DNA of 64,000 nt from Caprimulgus europaeus (lineage: Eukaryota > Chordata > Aves > Caprimulgiformes > Caprimulgidae): the NCBI GenBank assembly GCA_907165065.1, contig OU015534.1, positions 16,561,686-16,625,685 on the forward strand, written 5' to 3'. Of the stretch, positions 12,101 to 23,300 are shown piece after piece. The position numbers were made by a program, and so were the translations under genes. Position 1 is the first letter of the stretch. The number at the start of each line of letters is the position of its first letter. The notes below the pieces were generated by a model, which saw only the letters and a list, made by a program, of their open reading frames with translations, was not told where the DNA came from and searched no databases.

Positions 12101-15100
12101 AAGATCCAGGTATAGCATCTTGCCTTGATTTGGTGAAACAAAGCGGGGCAAAAATTCACACCATTGCACTGGGGCCCTCTGCAGCCAAAGAATTAGAATA
12201 TTTTTCACAACTAACAGGTAAATATTCTAAATGCATTTTCTCTGGCATTCATGTTCAAGTATGAGCATGTAAAAGCATGGCAATTCACCAGTCTGGAAAC
12301 AAAGAAATTCAAGAAGTTTAAAACAAATTTAAAGAAATTTCGTTTTTATAACAAGCTTTTTAATGCAAACAAGCAGAACTCTTTAGATCCATAGGTCTGC
12401 TTTAAGAGCTGTCTTGATTTAAAAAATCCAATAACACGACAATACCCTATTGCTAAGGAGATTTAATTTTGATATTGTAATATAAGATAACAGGAAGTGT
12501 TTAGACTTTTATTTCTGGCATCACATGAAATGACTAGAACTTTCTATATGCTTTAGCTTATACGAATTTTTAATTACATAAAGAATAATTTTGTCCAGCT
12601 GTTGGGGCTGAAGTGCACTGGCTAGGAAATTGTAAACACAGTGACTACCCTTGTCATTAGCAAGTGTAGCTGTCAGCTGAGCTGGAGCTACATGATTAGT
12701 TTGAAAACATCCATTTAAAAACTATCCATAGGGGTGTTGCTTCATGCTACAGCACCTGCAAATGCCATGGAAGAATGAAAACTCCTTGTGTAGATCTAGA
12801 AAGCAAGCTGACTCCAAACACTATGGTGAATAAATATTCTTATCTGAGAGGTGCACATGCTGTGCATTTTCAAACTCCAATCCACTTGTTTTAGCAATTT
12901 AAATAACTTGGAATGCCCTTATGCACTCTTCAGCATCTTTAGATCAACATGACTATGGGAGTTCAGTTATGTTCTGGTCTATATTTTAAGACAGAATTTG
13001 TTGTTTAAGCTGCACTTGCAGAGTATTTATTAAGAATGATTTGTGAGCCAGAAAGAACCCAGATGGCCCTTCAGCATGTAGTCTCCAACCAGTAGGCCTT
13101 CCTGCTTAGAAACAAAAATCCATTTTCCAAAAATACTGAATAGATCTCTGAGCTAACACCTCTTCCAGCTCATGCGACTCCACGTGTTCCCTCACAAGAC
13201 AGAGCCGTACACCTGCTGTAACCTGCACGCTTTATGTCTGTCTGCATGAGGGTCAGGGCTGAGAGGCTTTAGGAGGTCGGGAGGGGCTGTGGCAGGCTCT
13301 GCACACCCCGAGCAGGCTCCCCAGGGCTCAGCGCCGCACAGCAGTTCTCTCCCTGACTCTGGGATTCCAGTGACTTGTGCATTAGGAGCACAGTGATGGC
13401 TCAGTCTATGTCTGGCATGTACAATCCTAGTTTGAGAGAGACTTGCAACACATGCATGAAGTGCAGATGCTTCAGCAGAGCAGTATGAAGCCAGATTCAC
13501 AGTGAATTCGTCAACAGACCTGCACTGAGTATGAGAACGTCCAACGGACTAGAGCTGCTTGAGCTCAGTATGCATGAAAAGAGCTCTAAGCATCACACTG
13601 GAAATGAAGATGATCTGGATTTTAAGAGACAAAAATCATGGAATGCCACTGTGTCTTTTCTACAGAGGTATTTTCACAGCAGAATTTCACTGGAGGGGTA
13701 ATATGTGACTACAAAAGTACTGGGAAAAGTCTAAGAATGCTGTACTTGATAATACACTGCAGGGAGTTATTTTTTTGCAAACTTTGCCAATAAGAGAGAA
13801 AATGAGTTGATCACACAAGCCAGAATTTACTATGAGGCATGCATTAACACATTAAAAAAAAGACATTTCTTTTTGATTTCCTAACAAATGGGCTGCTTCA
13901 GTAGAACATTCAGTACCAGAAGTCACATAAAATTTAGCAATATTAGAGTAAAAAATAGTATTTCTAATTCTTTTGCTCTTGTCTTTTAGGAGGGTTAGAG
14001 CATTATTCTGTAGATGGACCAGTCCCAAGTAAATTAACTGAGACATTCAGTGCAATTACATCAAGAAGTGGAGATACTTCTGAACAATCTATTCAGGTCT
14101 GAATTTCAACACTTCTTTTTCCTCCTATGCTTTTAGTTGATCAGTAATTGAATGAATTTAGACATTAATGATAATAAATGTCAGTGGCTCAATTTGGAAA
14201 TAGGAGCAAGTACATTTTTTAGTGATCTACATTTCAGAACAATGAAAATATATAATTTACATAATTTATATAATTATTGATTTCACAAAATCAATAAACT
14301 TATTTCTCATAGTTATCAAAGCCCAAGAGACTTTGGGAGAAAAAAGCGAGAGAATAAACACCCCCAGGATATTTATTTCATTCTTATATGAAACATTATC
14401 TTTTAGAGCATTTTAATAGTCTAACTTAAGTAACAAAGATACAACTAAAATACAGCTTCTCTCCTAAGCCATATGTATAATTTTAATGCATAAATTTTTA
14501 GACTTTTCATCTGTGCAAACTGTTAATTAGAATTTAGCAACCCATTCCTCACTTTGTTAATATTTTAACACAGGTCCAGTCCTGTGTTTTATCCAAAATA
14601 TACCACTTGCAAAAATGTCTAGATTATAAGCAGCAGTTAATGTAGATTTGAAAAGCAGGTCTGGGATTTCTTGAGTTGTTATATTGCCTTTAATTGACTC
14701 TTCTGTCCCATCTATGCAGGGAAAAAAATTAATTTTATGACAGGCTATTTTCTAATTGCAGACTTTATTGTTCATAAAATATGAGGGAGGAAATTACACA
14801 AAATTACTTAAATTTGAATAAATGGAATATTGTTCACTTCTCTCTTCTGTATAGTCTCCTCTGTTCTGTTGTTATTTCTGTCTCTTCCATTACTCATAAG
14901 CCTTATACTCGTGTATGGAGATATTTTCTTTCTCTCTCTTCCAGGATTTAGAGACAGACAAACTGCAGTGGAAATGCAGCTTACTGGCACAATGCTTTAG
15001 ATAGATAGATAAATAGTTCAGACACAGAAATTAAGGACTTAGACTTACTGTAACTACTCTGCTTACCATAATTTTATACTTAAAACCAATATTGTTATGC

Positions 15101-18100
15101 AAGCAGCTATTTCCTAAAGTGAATCTGGGATTTCATTGGTTTTCTTAATTCAATAGTTGTGACAAAGGGCTCTTAATTTTCCAGGAGGTAGAGACAGCAG
15201 AACTAGAAAGCCTGCCATCTTCTCTATGTAACTTAGTTATAAATAAGTAAGCAGAGACCTTTTCTCACTCTAGTTTCCAAAAGGCATAAATGATTGATTT
15301 TCTATTCTCTCCATCGAGACTAATCCATTTTAAGTCAGCAATGAATGGATTCAATATTGTGCAATGGATGAGGAATTACTCCGAAAATATGTTACTATAT
15401 GTTACTTCTTTACTGAACAGCAATAAGACAAATTTTATTTCTCTATCAACAGCTTGAAAGCAAAGAGCTAGTTGTTCAGCGTTCTGCATGGATGAATACT
15501 ACTGTACCTGTTGACAAAACTGTGGGAAATGACACTTTCTTTAGCACTGCATGGAGTCTATCTCAGCCATTTTTTTTCCTGAGGGACCCCAAAGGAAAAG
15601 AATATGGAAGCTCAGACTTTACAATTGATAATTCAAACCCAAACACAGCTAGACTCAGTATAAGAGGCACTGCAGAGGTAAAGACTGGACATTTTCTTTT
15701 ATTTTCTGAATTAACATTTCCTATAGATTAGCATAGAGCTTGTCTTTAATTATTTTTTTAATTAATAAGGGAAACAACAGCCCTGTTAGAACATGAAGCT
15801 TTTTCACTAGTTTTTTATAATTTTGTATTTTATTTGCAGGTGGGTGATTGGCAGTTTTGTATTAAAAATGTTCATACAGCAACTCAAGCTATATCAGTAA
15901 CTGCTACCTCTCGGCCATCATCTTCTGACGTTCCTCCTGTGAGCACTGCAGCTCACATGAGCAGGACAAATAGAGCATTTAATCCAGTTGTTGTTTATGC
16001 AGAGGTTAGCCAAGGGTTTTTGCCTGTTCTTGGTGCAACTGTGATAGCCACTATAGAGAAGGATGGTGCTGCAGCAGTAACCCTTGAACTTCTTGATAAT
16101 GGTGCAGGTAAGGTTCCGTATACATAGTAAAAACCTTTGCATTTATGCATTTTGGAATCCAGTTCTGCATGTTCCCCTCAGATTTAGTGCTAAGGACTGA
16201 GTCATGGCTATGCCCTAAATCAAGAAAAAAAAAAAAAAAAAAAAAGAAGACAACCCTCCTGCTTTAGGACAGAAGTAAGCTACAATGCTTCTTTTGGTAA
16301 GGAAAACAAAGACATGGGCCTTTACCTGAAAAATTGTTCCACTTCCTTTTCTGTGCTGTTATCAAGGTTGAAAGCAGAACTGTGCATGGTAGAGGGTACA
16401 TTGCTTATATCTGCTTTCTGAAAGTGTATTTCATTTAATCATCTGCCCTCAACAGTCAAGGTAAAAAGAAAACAAGCTGTTTTGTTAGTTCATCTCATAT
16501 TCTATGAAGGTAGACTATAGTTTTAACATTAGCTCAGCAAACATTAGCTTTATCTCCTCTGTATGTTAAATGAGTACATTATTCTTATTTTCAAGAACGC
16601 TCTTTCTTAGAGCAATAGCAAGAAATTCCTGGCATTCAGCATCCCTCCATCTCTTTTCATCTCTTCCTTTTCTCTGCTGCAGTTGTGTAGATTTAAGAGT
16701 TCAGTAGTAGACAGCAGTACCTCCACATTCTGTCCTTGTTTTCACATTGCTGTGTTTAAAAATATAGCAAAATTTTGATGTGTTATCCTGTGTTTCTTAA
16801 ACACCTGCTATTTTCTAAACCCATGAGGTTATTTTTAAATCACTGTCAGGCTTTAAAATAGTTAGCTTGGATGCCACCACCAGCTCATCTATTGCAGCCA
16901 GCCAGGCACAACTGCACAAGTTCACTTAAAGAGGAGGAATCCTTCCTGATTAATTCCTTGCCAAAGGTTAAATTATGACTTTTTTCTAATTTAAAGATGC
17001 TTTATGTAGTAGATGGCCAGTAAGCTGGCCAATGGTGCTTTTTAACAAATACAGAGGAAATGCAGGTTGTCACAGTGGGACCACTCCTATTTTTAAAGAT
17101 GTTCACAACATTATAAAAACACTGCCGGTTTTTCTGCTGCTCGGGTGTTATGTTTATGCATGAAAAGCAAAAATAACCTTGTATACCAGCAGGGATCTTG
17201 TTTGAGATATTAATTCTCAATAATTCTATACCAAGGCGCTGACACGATGAAGAATGATGGAATCTACTCAAGGTACTTTACTTCTTTACAAGGCACTGGA
17301 AGATACAGTCTAAAAGTGAATGCCCGTGGGAGAAATACAACCGTCAGGCTTAGCCTCAAGCGAAATCGAGCCTCCTATATACCAGGCTACAGAGAAAATG
17401 GTAAAGAATGTTTATGAAACATTTAAACAATTCTTTGCATGATTTGTATGTAGGGGGGTGTAAAGGTTTAGCAAATGGGATCAATTAAATTCACAAAAAT
17501 TGCATTTGATCTTAAAAGATGTTCCATTTATCATTTTCACTACAAAAATGCCCAAACAAAACAAATCAGATCCAACTACTGTTTTCTGTGTAGGGGAATA
17601 GCATAAAATCTTGTCTTTAATCTAAAAAATATTTTCTCTTACACTTATGAGGATAAATATTGCTCAGAATCTATATTTCAGCATTTCACAACAGGAATTT
17701 CAAATCGATAATTCTTCTTGAGACTCTAAAATAGAGATTTGGTGTGAATAAATTCAGCATGCAATATTAGTATAAAAACTAATGCTGCTAGAAAACTCAG
17801 CTTTTGAGATTTCTTGATTTTTTAGTACTTTTTCATCTTAATACTGAAAAAATATTAATTGTTGCAATTTAATATTCTCACATTTATCCTTGTGAAATTT
17901 AGAAAAATCAGCATAAAAATTGTCCAAAAAACTCATGGAGTATGTCTGATGTAACTGAAACTCCCATAAGGCTGCAATATGGGTGAAGAGATGGATAGAA
18001 CTACCTTATTGCAGCCATGGCTCACCGACTTCTGCAACCTGCTTTACTGGTTGCATCATTTCCATATTTACATATTTAAGACTTTTTCTGCTTTCTGAGT

Positions 18101-20074
18101 TTCCTAAATTTTATGCTGAGAATCCTAAGGTCATTTTATTTTATGTCTTTACTTCACTAACATTCCACTAAATTTGAATAAGCTAAAGAAAACTTACAAA
18201 ATAAGAAGAGATAATAAAAACTAAAAGCAAATGCAATTCAGAGTTCTGTCATGATGAAAGCTGAAAAATGTTTTAAACAGGTAAAATTTATATGAATGTG
18301 CTGAGACCTAAATTTGCTGATGAAGCAATCCAAGTCAAGCTGGGAAGTTTCAGCAGAATTTCAAAAAGTTCTCTTGTAGTGAAAATAGAAGGAGATTCTG
18401 CTCCTGTTTATCCACCCTGTAAAGTTACAGACCTTCATGCTCGTATAGAAAACAGAACAATAATCCTGTCTTGGACAGCTCCGGGAGGTGATTTTGACAA
18501 TGGAAAAGGTGAGTCAGACACTATATTTTTGTGAGATGAGGTTGATATTTTTATTTGAAAGGACATAACCCGAGGACCACCACTCAGGGATGAGGGCTAC
18601 ATCTTTCCTACCTGAAAACGTAACCAAACAGAAAGCTACTCTGTAGCATGATACCTGTTTTAGTTGTCCTCAAATAGATAAAATTATAATCCAAGCACCA
18701 GAGACTTTAGCAACAAGTTTTAGTCCATGTCTGTGCATAATTAAAAAAAAACAAACACCAGCCAACATGGGCAATACAAAGCTTTAGTCTATTTACAAAG
18801 ATGTATGTGGACTACAGAGATGCAGTAACATTCTATCCAAAATAATAATTTTAAGGTTGTTGTACAGGAAAAATGAAACCTAATTCCAGATGAAATGTAC
18901 AAGCATTTCCTGGCTTAAGCCAGAGTTTGTATGTTAAAATACACAATCTATAGTTATGCAGACTATAGTTTCGTTTCAGATTCAAATCTTACATTTATCT
19001 AAAATTTTTAATAACTAGCCACAAGAGAAACAAAAAAATCAAAGATGAAATGATATTCATAAGAGTAAGAGAGGGAGAAGAGGGCAAAGTCTTGAAAAGC
19101 TACAAACTTGAAATAGAAACAGCAGAACTCCCCAAAATTAAGCAAACACATTTATAGCAATGTACCTACCAGTTCTTTGGTTACAAATGAGAGAATCATT
19201 TTGTGTCTTTCACAGTTTTTGCTATCAAAACCTAATGCTGAGAGAGAGAATACAGATCAGATGCAAGGCCCACCCCTGCTATCTCACATATATTTTCATT
19301 GCCATTTCACCATATGTTTGTATTTGGACAGCACAGTACTCATTCAGCTACATTTTGCACAGGTCTGCACAAAGCTGATTGATAGTGTTGGTAAAACAAT
19401 ATTTCTAAGGCCAAGTAAAAGAAGGAGTTTCTAGACTCAGCAACAATAGACCTTTGACAATGTAAAGTAAGGTTTAAAAGCAAACTTGCCAACCCTCCAT
19501 GCTGAGCAATATGTCAATATTAAAAAGGAATCATAAGCACATTTTTTAACAAAATTGCTCTAGGAGTCATATACTGTCACCACAAGCAAAGATACTAAAA
19601 TGTCTGTATTAATTTGGTTTTAACAAATGCTTTTTTTTTTCCCTAGCTGATCACTACATAATAAAAAGCAGTAAAAATCTTCTGGACCTAAGAAATCACT
19701 TTGATAGTGCTACTTCTGTGAATTCCTCTAATCTCACACCTAAGGAGGCTGGTAGAGAAGAATCGTTTAAAATTAAACCAGAAAATTTCATACTAGAAAA
19801 TAACACCATAATCTACTTTGCTATCCGTGCTGTTGATGATACCAACTTGATTTCAGAGGTGTCTAATATAGCACAAGCCACATGGTTCATTCCTCAAAAA
19901 GCATCTGTGTCTTTAGATTATGGTGACAACAATGACAGTGCTAACAGTGCAGTAATAGTGGCAGTAGTAGCTCTGTGTGTAGCAGTTGTCTGTACTATTG
20001 TAAATTCAACTCTGTGTGTTTTACAAAACAAAAAGGGAAAACTGAATATTGAAAAAATAGAAAAGCATATGTAA
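2948..20074 (+). CDS. CLCA1: Calcium-activated chloride channel regulator (CLCA1/CLCA4 type), 14 coding exons
   Basis: Splicing the 14 exons listed below gives 2,793 nt: 930 residues plus stop, a normal CLCA length, with consistent phases throughout. Order: signal peptide (about 1-21); N-terminal metalloprotease domain with H156-E-W-A-H160 and D167-E168; Cys-rich stretch (C191, C204, C209, C214, C225); VWA domain from about 309 with MIDAS D316-x-S318-x-S320, T387 and D417; beta-rich region; FnIII from about 756; hydrophobic segment about 889-911; 19-residue Lys-rich tail. CLCA proteins are self-cleaving secretory-pathway metalloproteases that modulate calcium-activated chloride conductance (TMEM16A for CLCA1). 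The C-terminal third (LDLR...LTPKEA...KPEN) is closer to CLCA1/CLCA4 than CLCA2, and the gene abuts SH3GLB1, so I use CLCA1. CLCA4 or a co-orthologue is possible. Confidence 0.93.
4869..5009 (+). CDS. CLCA1: CLCA coding exon 2
   Basis: Residues 54-100, between TTCCCTAG and GTATGA. It encodes [20 protein letters not shown] and the conserved IPKTW block of the N-terminal domain. Phase 0 at both ends. Confidence 0.92.
5237..5387 (+). CDS. CLCA1: CLCA coding exon 3
   Basis: Residues 101-151. It begins [20 protein letters not shown] and contains [16 protein letters not shown], matching the CLCA catalytic domain upstream of the zinc motif. Donor GTAATC, phase 1. Confidence 0.92.
5471..5516 (+). 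repeat. 18-bp tandem repeat in CLCA intron 3
   Basis: GTACTTGATAAAATGTAA occurs twice exactly and then in part (GTACTTGATA). A further degenerate CTTGATAAAAT follows. Confidence 0.9.
6081..6198 (+). CDS. CLCA1: CLCA coding exon 4 (zinc metalloprotease motif)
   Basis: Residues 151-190. [17 protein letters not shown] holds both zinc-binding histidines, the catalytic glutamate and the downstream acidic ligand region, all intact. Acceptor TTCAACAG, donor GTATTA, phase 2 out. Confidence 0.93.
6928..7099 (+). CDS. CLCA1: CLCA coding exon 5 (Cys-rich)
   Basis: Residues 190-247. Five cysteines occur in the CPAG...DC...KC...RC...GC pattern that follows the protease domain in CLCA proteins. Acceptor CCCTTAG, donor GTAAGT. 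Confidence 0.92.
7719..8280 (+). mobile_element. Solo LTR, avian ERVL-like, in CLCA intron 5
   Basis: A 562-bp element starting TGTACTGGGCCTGGCTAGGA and ending GGTTAACCCACAATA, with the body expected of a common avian ERVL-type LTR (ACACCATATAATGTCATGCT, then a T-rich region and a CTACTGGGGAGGGGGAGG block). It is flanked by a perfect 5-bp duplication ATGGG (7714-7718 and 8281-8285), as expected for ERVL integration. The 3' terminal CA has decayed to TA. No internal viral sequence is present, so recombination has left a single LTR. It is in sense orientation to CLCA. The family name is from memory of LTR consensus patterns, not a search. Confidence 0.82.
8826..9053 (+). CDS. CLCA1: CLCA coding exon 6 (start of VWA)
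   Basis: Residues 248-323. [20 protein letters not shown] leads to KSTWEV and then the first VWA strand with the MIDAS signature VLDVSGSM. Acceptor CCTTTTAG, donor GTAAGA, phase 0. Confidence 0.93.
10690..10914 (+). CDS. CLCA1: CLCA coding exon 7 (VWA)
   Basis: Residues 324-398, the VWA core. It includes [12 protein letters not shown] and the MIDAS threonine in [10 protein letters not shown]. Acceptor CATACAG, donor GTAAAG, phase 0. Confidence 0.92.
12040..12217 (+). CDS. CLCA1: CLCA coding exon 8 (VWA)
   Basis: Residues 399-458. [14 protein letters not shown] supplies the third MIDAS aspartate; [14 protein letters not shown] is the conserved late VWA strand. Acceptor CATGCAG, donor GTAAAT, phase 1. 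Confidence 0.92.
13990..14096 (+). CDS. CLCA1: CLCA coding exon 9
   Basis: Residues 458-493, end of the VWA domain ([18 protein letters not shown]). The acceptor CTTTTAG is good. The donor GTCTGA fits the consensus poorly, but the frame and homology need this boundary. Confidence 0.88.
15453..15677 (+). CDS. CLCA1: CLCA coding exon 10
   Basis: Residues 494-568. It contains [18 protein letters not shown], a near match to the family segment after VWA, and ends RLSIRGTAE. Acceptor ATCAACAG, donor GTAAAG, phase 0. Confidence 0.92.
15840..16107 (+). CDS. CLCA1: CLCA coding exon 11
   Basis: Residues 569-658. It encodes [34 protein letters not shown] and LELLDNGAG, all conserved in CLCA. Acceptor TTTGCAG, donor GTAAGG, phase 1. 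Confidence 0.93.
16225..16245 (+). repeat. A21 homopolymer in CLCA intron 11
   Basis: Uninterrupted run of 21 adenines followed by GAAGA. No LINE body adjoins it. Length may vary and be assembly-prone. Confidence 0.9.
17236..17400 (+). CDS. CLCA1: CLCA coding exon 12
   Basis: Residues 658-713. [20 protein letters not shown] and ASYIPGY match the family. The acceptor (CTATACCAAG) has almost no polypyrimidine tract. The phase is right and no better AG gives the conserved frame. Confidence 0.9.
18281..18508 (+). CDS. CLCA1: CLCA coding exon 13 (start of FnIII)
   Basis: Residues 713-789. [13 protein letters not shown] is followed by the FnIII start [11 protein letters not shown] and [12 protein letters not shown]. 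Acceptor TAAACAG, donor GTGAGT, phase 1. Confidence 0.92.
19647..20074 (+). CDS. CLCA1: CLCA coding exon 14 (FnIII end, hydrophobic segment, tail)
   Basis: Residues 789-930 and stop. [22 protein letters not shown] and [13 protein letters not shown] are conserved. A run of about 23 hydrophobic residues (889-911) then precedes a Lys-rich tail ending KIEKHM. Acceptor TTTTCCCTAG. Confidence 0.92.
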
Positions 20075-20392
20075 AGTAAAATAAAAATTAGAAGGAATTC
20101 ACTGTAATTTTTGCTACACAAGTTTCAAAGTAGGGAAAGAAGTATTTGTGCATTCAAAAAATAAGTGCACCGATTTTAAACAGATGTACTAGTCTTCTTT
20201 GATAGGTTTATATATACAGATTCTCAGAAGCATCTTATATTCAAGTACATGCTCACTGATGAAATGTTAAACATGAAAGCACATACTCAGAGATACGGTA
20301 AAGTACGTGTACCATCACTTGTTTCTATGTGATAAAAATACTTAACTGTTCTGTTGCAAGATTTTTCAAATGTAGTGTGGTTTTTTTCCTTG

Positions 20393-20398
20393 AATAAA
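20393..20398 (+). terminator. CLCA1: CLCA polyadenylation signal
   Basis: AATAAA about 320 nt after the stop codon, followed by a U-rich stretch (TTTCCTTATTTTTATTC) suitable as a downstream element. Another AATAAA only 6 nt after the stop (20080-20085) is less likely to be used. Confidence 0.65.
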
Positions 20399-20399
20399 G

Positions 20400-23300
20400 A
20401 AGGCAAAGGAATACGATACTTTCCTTATTTTTATTCTCCACATAACAACCAAGTAAGGCAAGGTGGAAAAGAGACTGGAAAAATCTTCAAGTAGTGCAAT
20501 GATTTCCTATGTATCTTTCACATGTTTTCAGTTAGGCTTAGCGAACTGAGGACACAAATACGTACTTCCAGGCTGAGTGTTTTTCAAAAAATATTTAAGT
20601 ACATATATCCATAGGTGTGTGAAGAGTTGATTATATAAATACTTTCAGAAGAAGAGTTGCAGAGTATAGGCAAATAAGCACATGGAAAATGTTCCTGGGT
20701 GGAGACTAAACAAAGCTATAAATTTGAAACTAGAATAAACTTTTATGTAAAAAGAAGGAATTTAAAAGCTGCTCATGGATGAGGAGTATGAGGGATATAG
20801 GGAGAGGGTGATCTTTATGACTCTTAGGTTGCTGGCTAGCAAATTAACAACTGGCTTAAACCAGAATGCTTCAGACTTCTTATTTGGCCAAGTACTTTTT
20901 ACCTTTGCCTTCCAAAAACTGGGGAAAATGTTAAATTCAACAGCCAAATTATCATTTACAGTCTAGCATTACTCAGTAAATATACCATGTCTAGCAAACA
21001 TGAGTACTTTCATTTACAAGCATGATACTATTAATGCAATTTCTGAGTCAGGTCTCTTCTCCCTGGAGAACAGAAGGCTCAGGAGGGACCTCATCACAGT
21101 ATTCCAATACTTAAAGGATAGCTACATAAGAGGAGGGAGGCTCTCTCTTCACAAGGAGCCACATGGAGAGAGAAGACAAGGGGCAACAGATCTAAGTTGC
21201 ACTAGGACAGGCTTCATCTTGATACAAGAAAGACATTTTTTATAGTGACAACAATCAGTCACTGGAACAACATACCCAGGGACATGGCAGAGTCCTCATC
21301 ACTGGAGGTTTTCAAGATGGAGCTGGACAGGGTGGTAGGAAATCTCACCCAGGTTCCCTTTTCTACGAAAGGCTGGACCAGATGATCTTTTGAGGTCCCT
21401 TGCAGCCGAACCTGTTCTATGATTCAATGCTTTTCCTGCATATACCAACAAATCTATGCAAACGTGGAATAATCATCTCAAGTTTTTTTCTCTGTCTTTA
21501 TATCTGCAACATCAAATTTTGCCCTTTGTTCTACCTTACCTTTTACATTTTAACAGCATCAACTTTTTAATATTTTAATGGAACTTCTATATTTCTATAC
21601 CTTCCAAAAGTTCTGCTTTTTCTTTATCTAGGTTTCCCTTTTCTTTTTTTTGTGGGTTTCTGCACTTCTACATAATGACATCTCTTAATGAATCTTACTA
21701 TTGGACGTGTTTTCAGATCTAAACGTCCATTTCCCCAAGTAATAATAAATGCCGTAATTTCAGTTGATATCTAGGCCAGAACAGCTGTCACATTTTAGAG
21801 GAGAGAGACTGCTTTGGAGAAGAGAGCCAGAAATCAAATAATTATTTTGATATCAGTTCCCTTTAATAGTTTTTAGGTCACTGAATGTTCATTTATTCAG
21901 AAAGATTTCCTTTTGTTTGCTTCTGAAGTTATCTTTTTATTTCCTAAAGTATTTCTTCTGCATACAAATTGTTTGGTAGGAACTACATCATGAAATCAGA
22001 ATAAATGGGTTGCAGCACTGCTCCTGAAACTATTTCCTAGAGTAACATAAAAGTATGACAGACCTTACACAGCCAGTCTCTATGATCCAGGACAAATCAT
22101 CCATTACTGTGAAGACCCAGTCCTACCTGCCACACGAGCAGAGCTGCAGTTGTCTATTGTGTGGCGACACTGACATCTTGTGGGCTCCAATACCACTTCC
22201 AGTTTTCTCAAATGTTCCAAACATCGATTTACACCAAAGCATCTCTCTCTGGGATACTCTGACCTGAATATAAATGCATATTTAAAAGTACAATCAAACA
22301 TAAATAGTCAAAGGTTGAATTTAGTACTGAGGACTGGCTTTTACTATGGGAGCATGAAGAAGGTTTATTTGAATTAGGAGCTTCAGTTTACTGAGTTCTG
22401 TCTATAGTAAAAGCTCTGAAGAATTCAGTTCAAGTAATGCAGGATTCAGTATTCCCCCAAACACCTCTGCAAAAGACAGACAAAATTTGCTCTTTCATGA
22501 TTCCTGACAAGCAAGTGCAAAATTACAGAGCAAGACTGACTGATTTCAAAGACTATGTTTACAGTAACAGTATGTATGTATGCTCCAAAGCTATGTGGGC
22601 TGGGGTCCCAGTTGCTGACACAACTGCCACGTGCCAGTTCAGACTAGCTAGAAAAGATGCAACAGTTAAAGTCAAAACCATGTAAGCTTTTTTCCTCAAT
22701 ATAGTCTTCCCAGTGCTATTGAAATCATTTCAGCTTCCTACACAGACCTCCCGGGGTTCCACAGAGAAGATAAGTTTAATTATTCCTATGCCACATGTGG
22801 AGAGACTGTAGCACCATGTGATAAGTAACTTTCCCACAGTCATCAGCAGGGAAGCCGTAGAGCTGCAAATATACCTCCAGTCATTAAACTATCATTGCAC
22901 AGTAAAAGAAAGAAAACCTGAAACTTTATTTCCATAGGGGGCAATTATGGCCTACAGAATTTTCTATACCATCTTCCTCCAAGCTTCTTCTACGATAGGC
23001 AGCTGGGGTGTGGGACCAAACTATTATCCTGCCTGGGTATCAAGCAGACCCATTATGGCTCCAGGAAGTATGATAGTGAAAGGACAAAGATCACAAAAAA
23101 CCCCATATGATTTATCTAGTCCAGTTCCCTGAAATTTCAGGACTTTTGCCCACTGAATTTTTTGCCAGTTGCTGGATGCAGACCTAGTGCAACTCCAGTT
23201 TAAGTGTTTAGGGGAAGCAGAGCAACAGCTGCCATAAGGATCAGTGGAAGAGCGTACTAATATGAAAAGGAGCATTAATTCTCACTCAGCTGTAGTTTCT

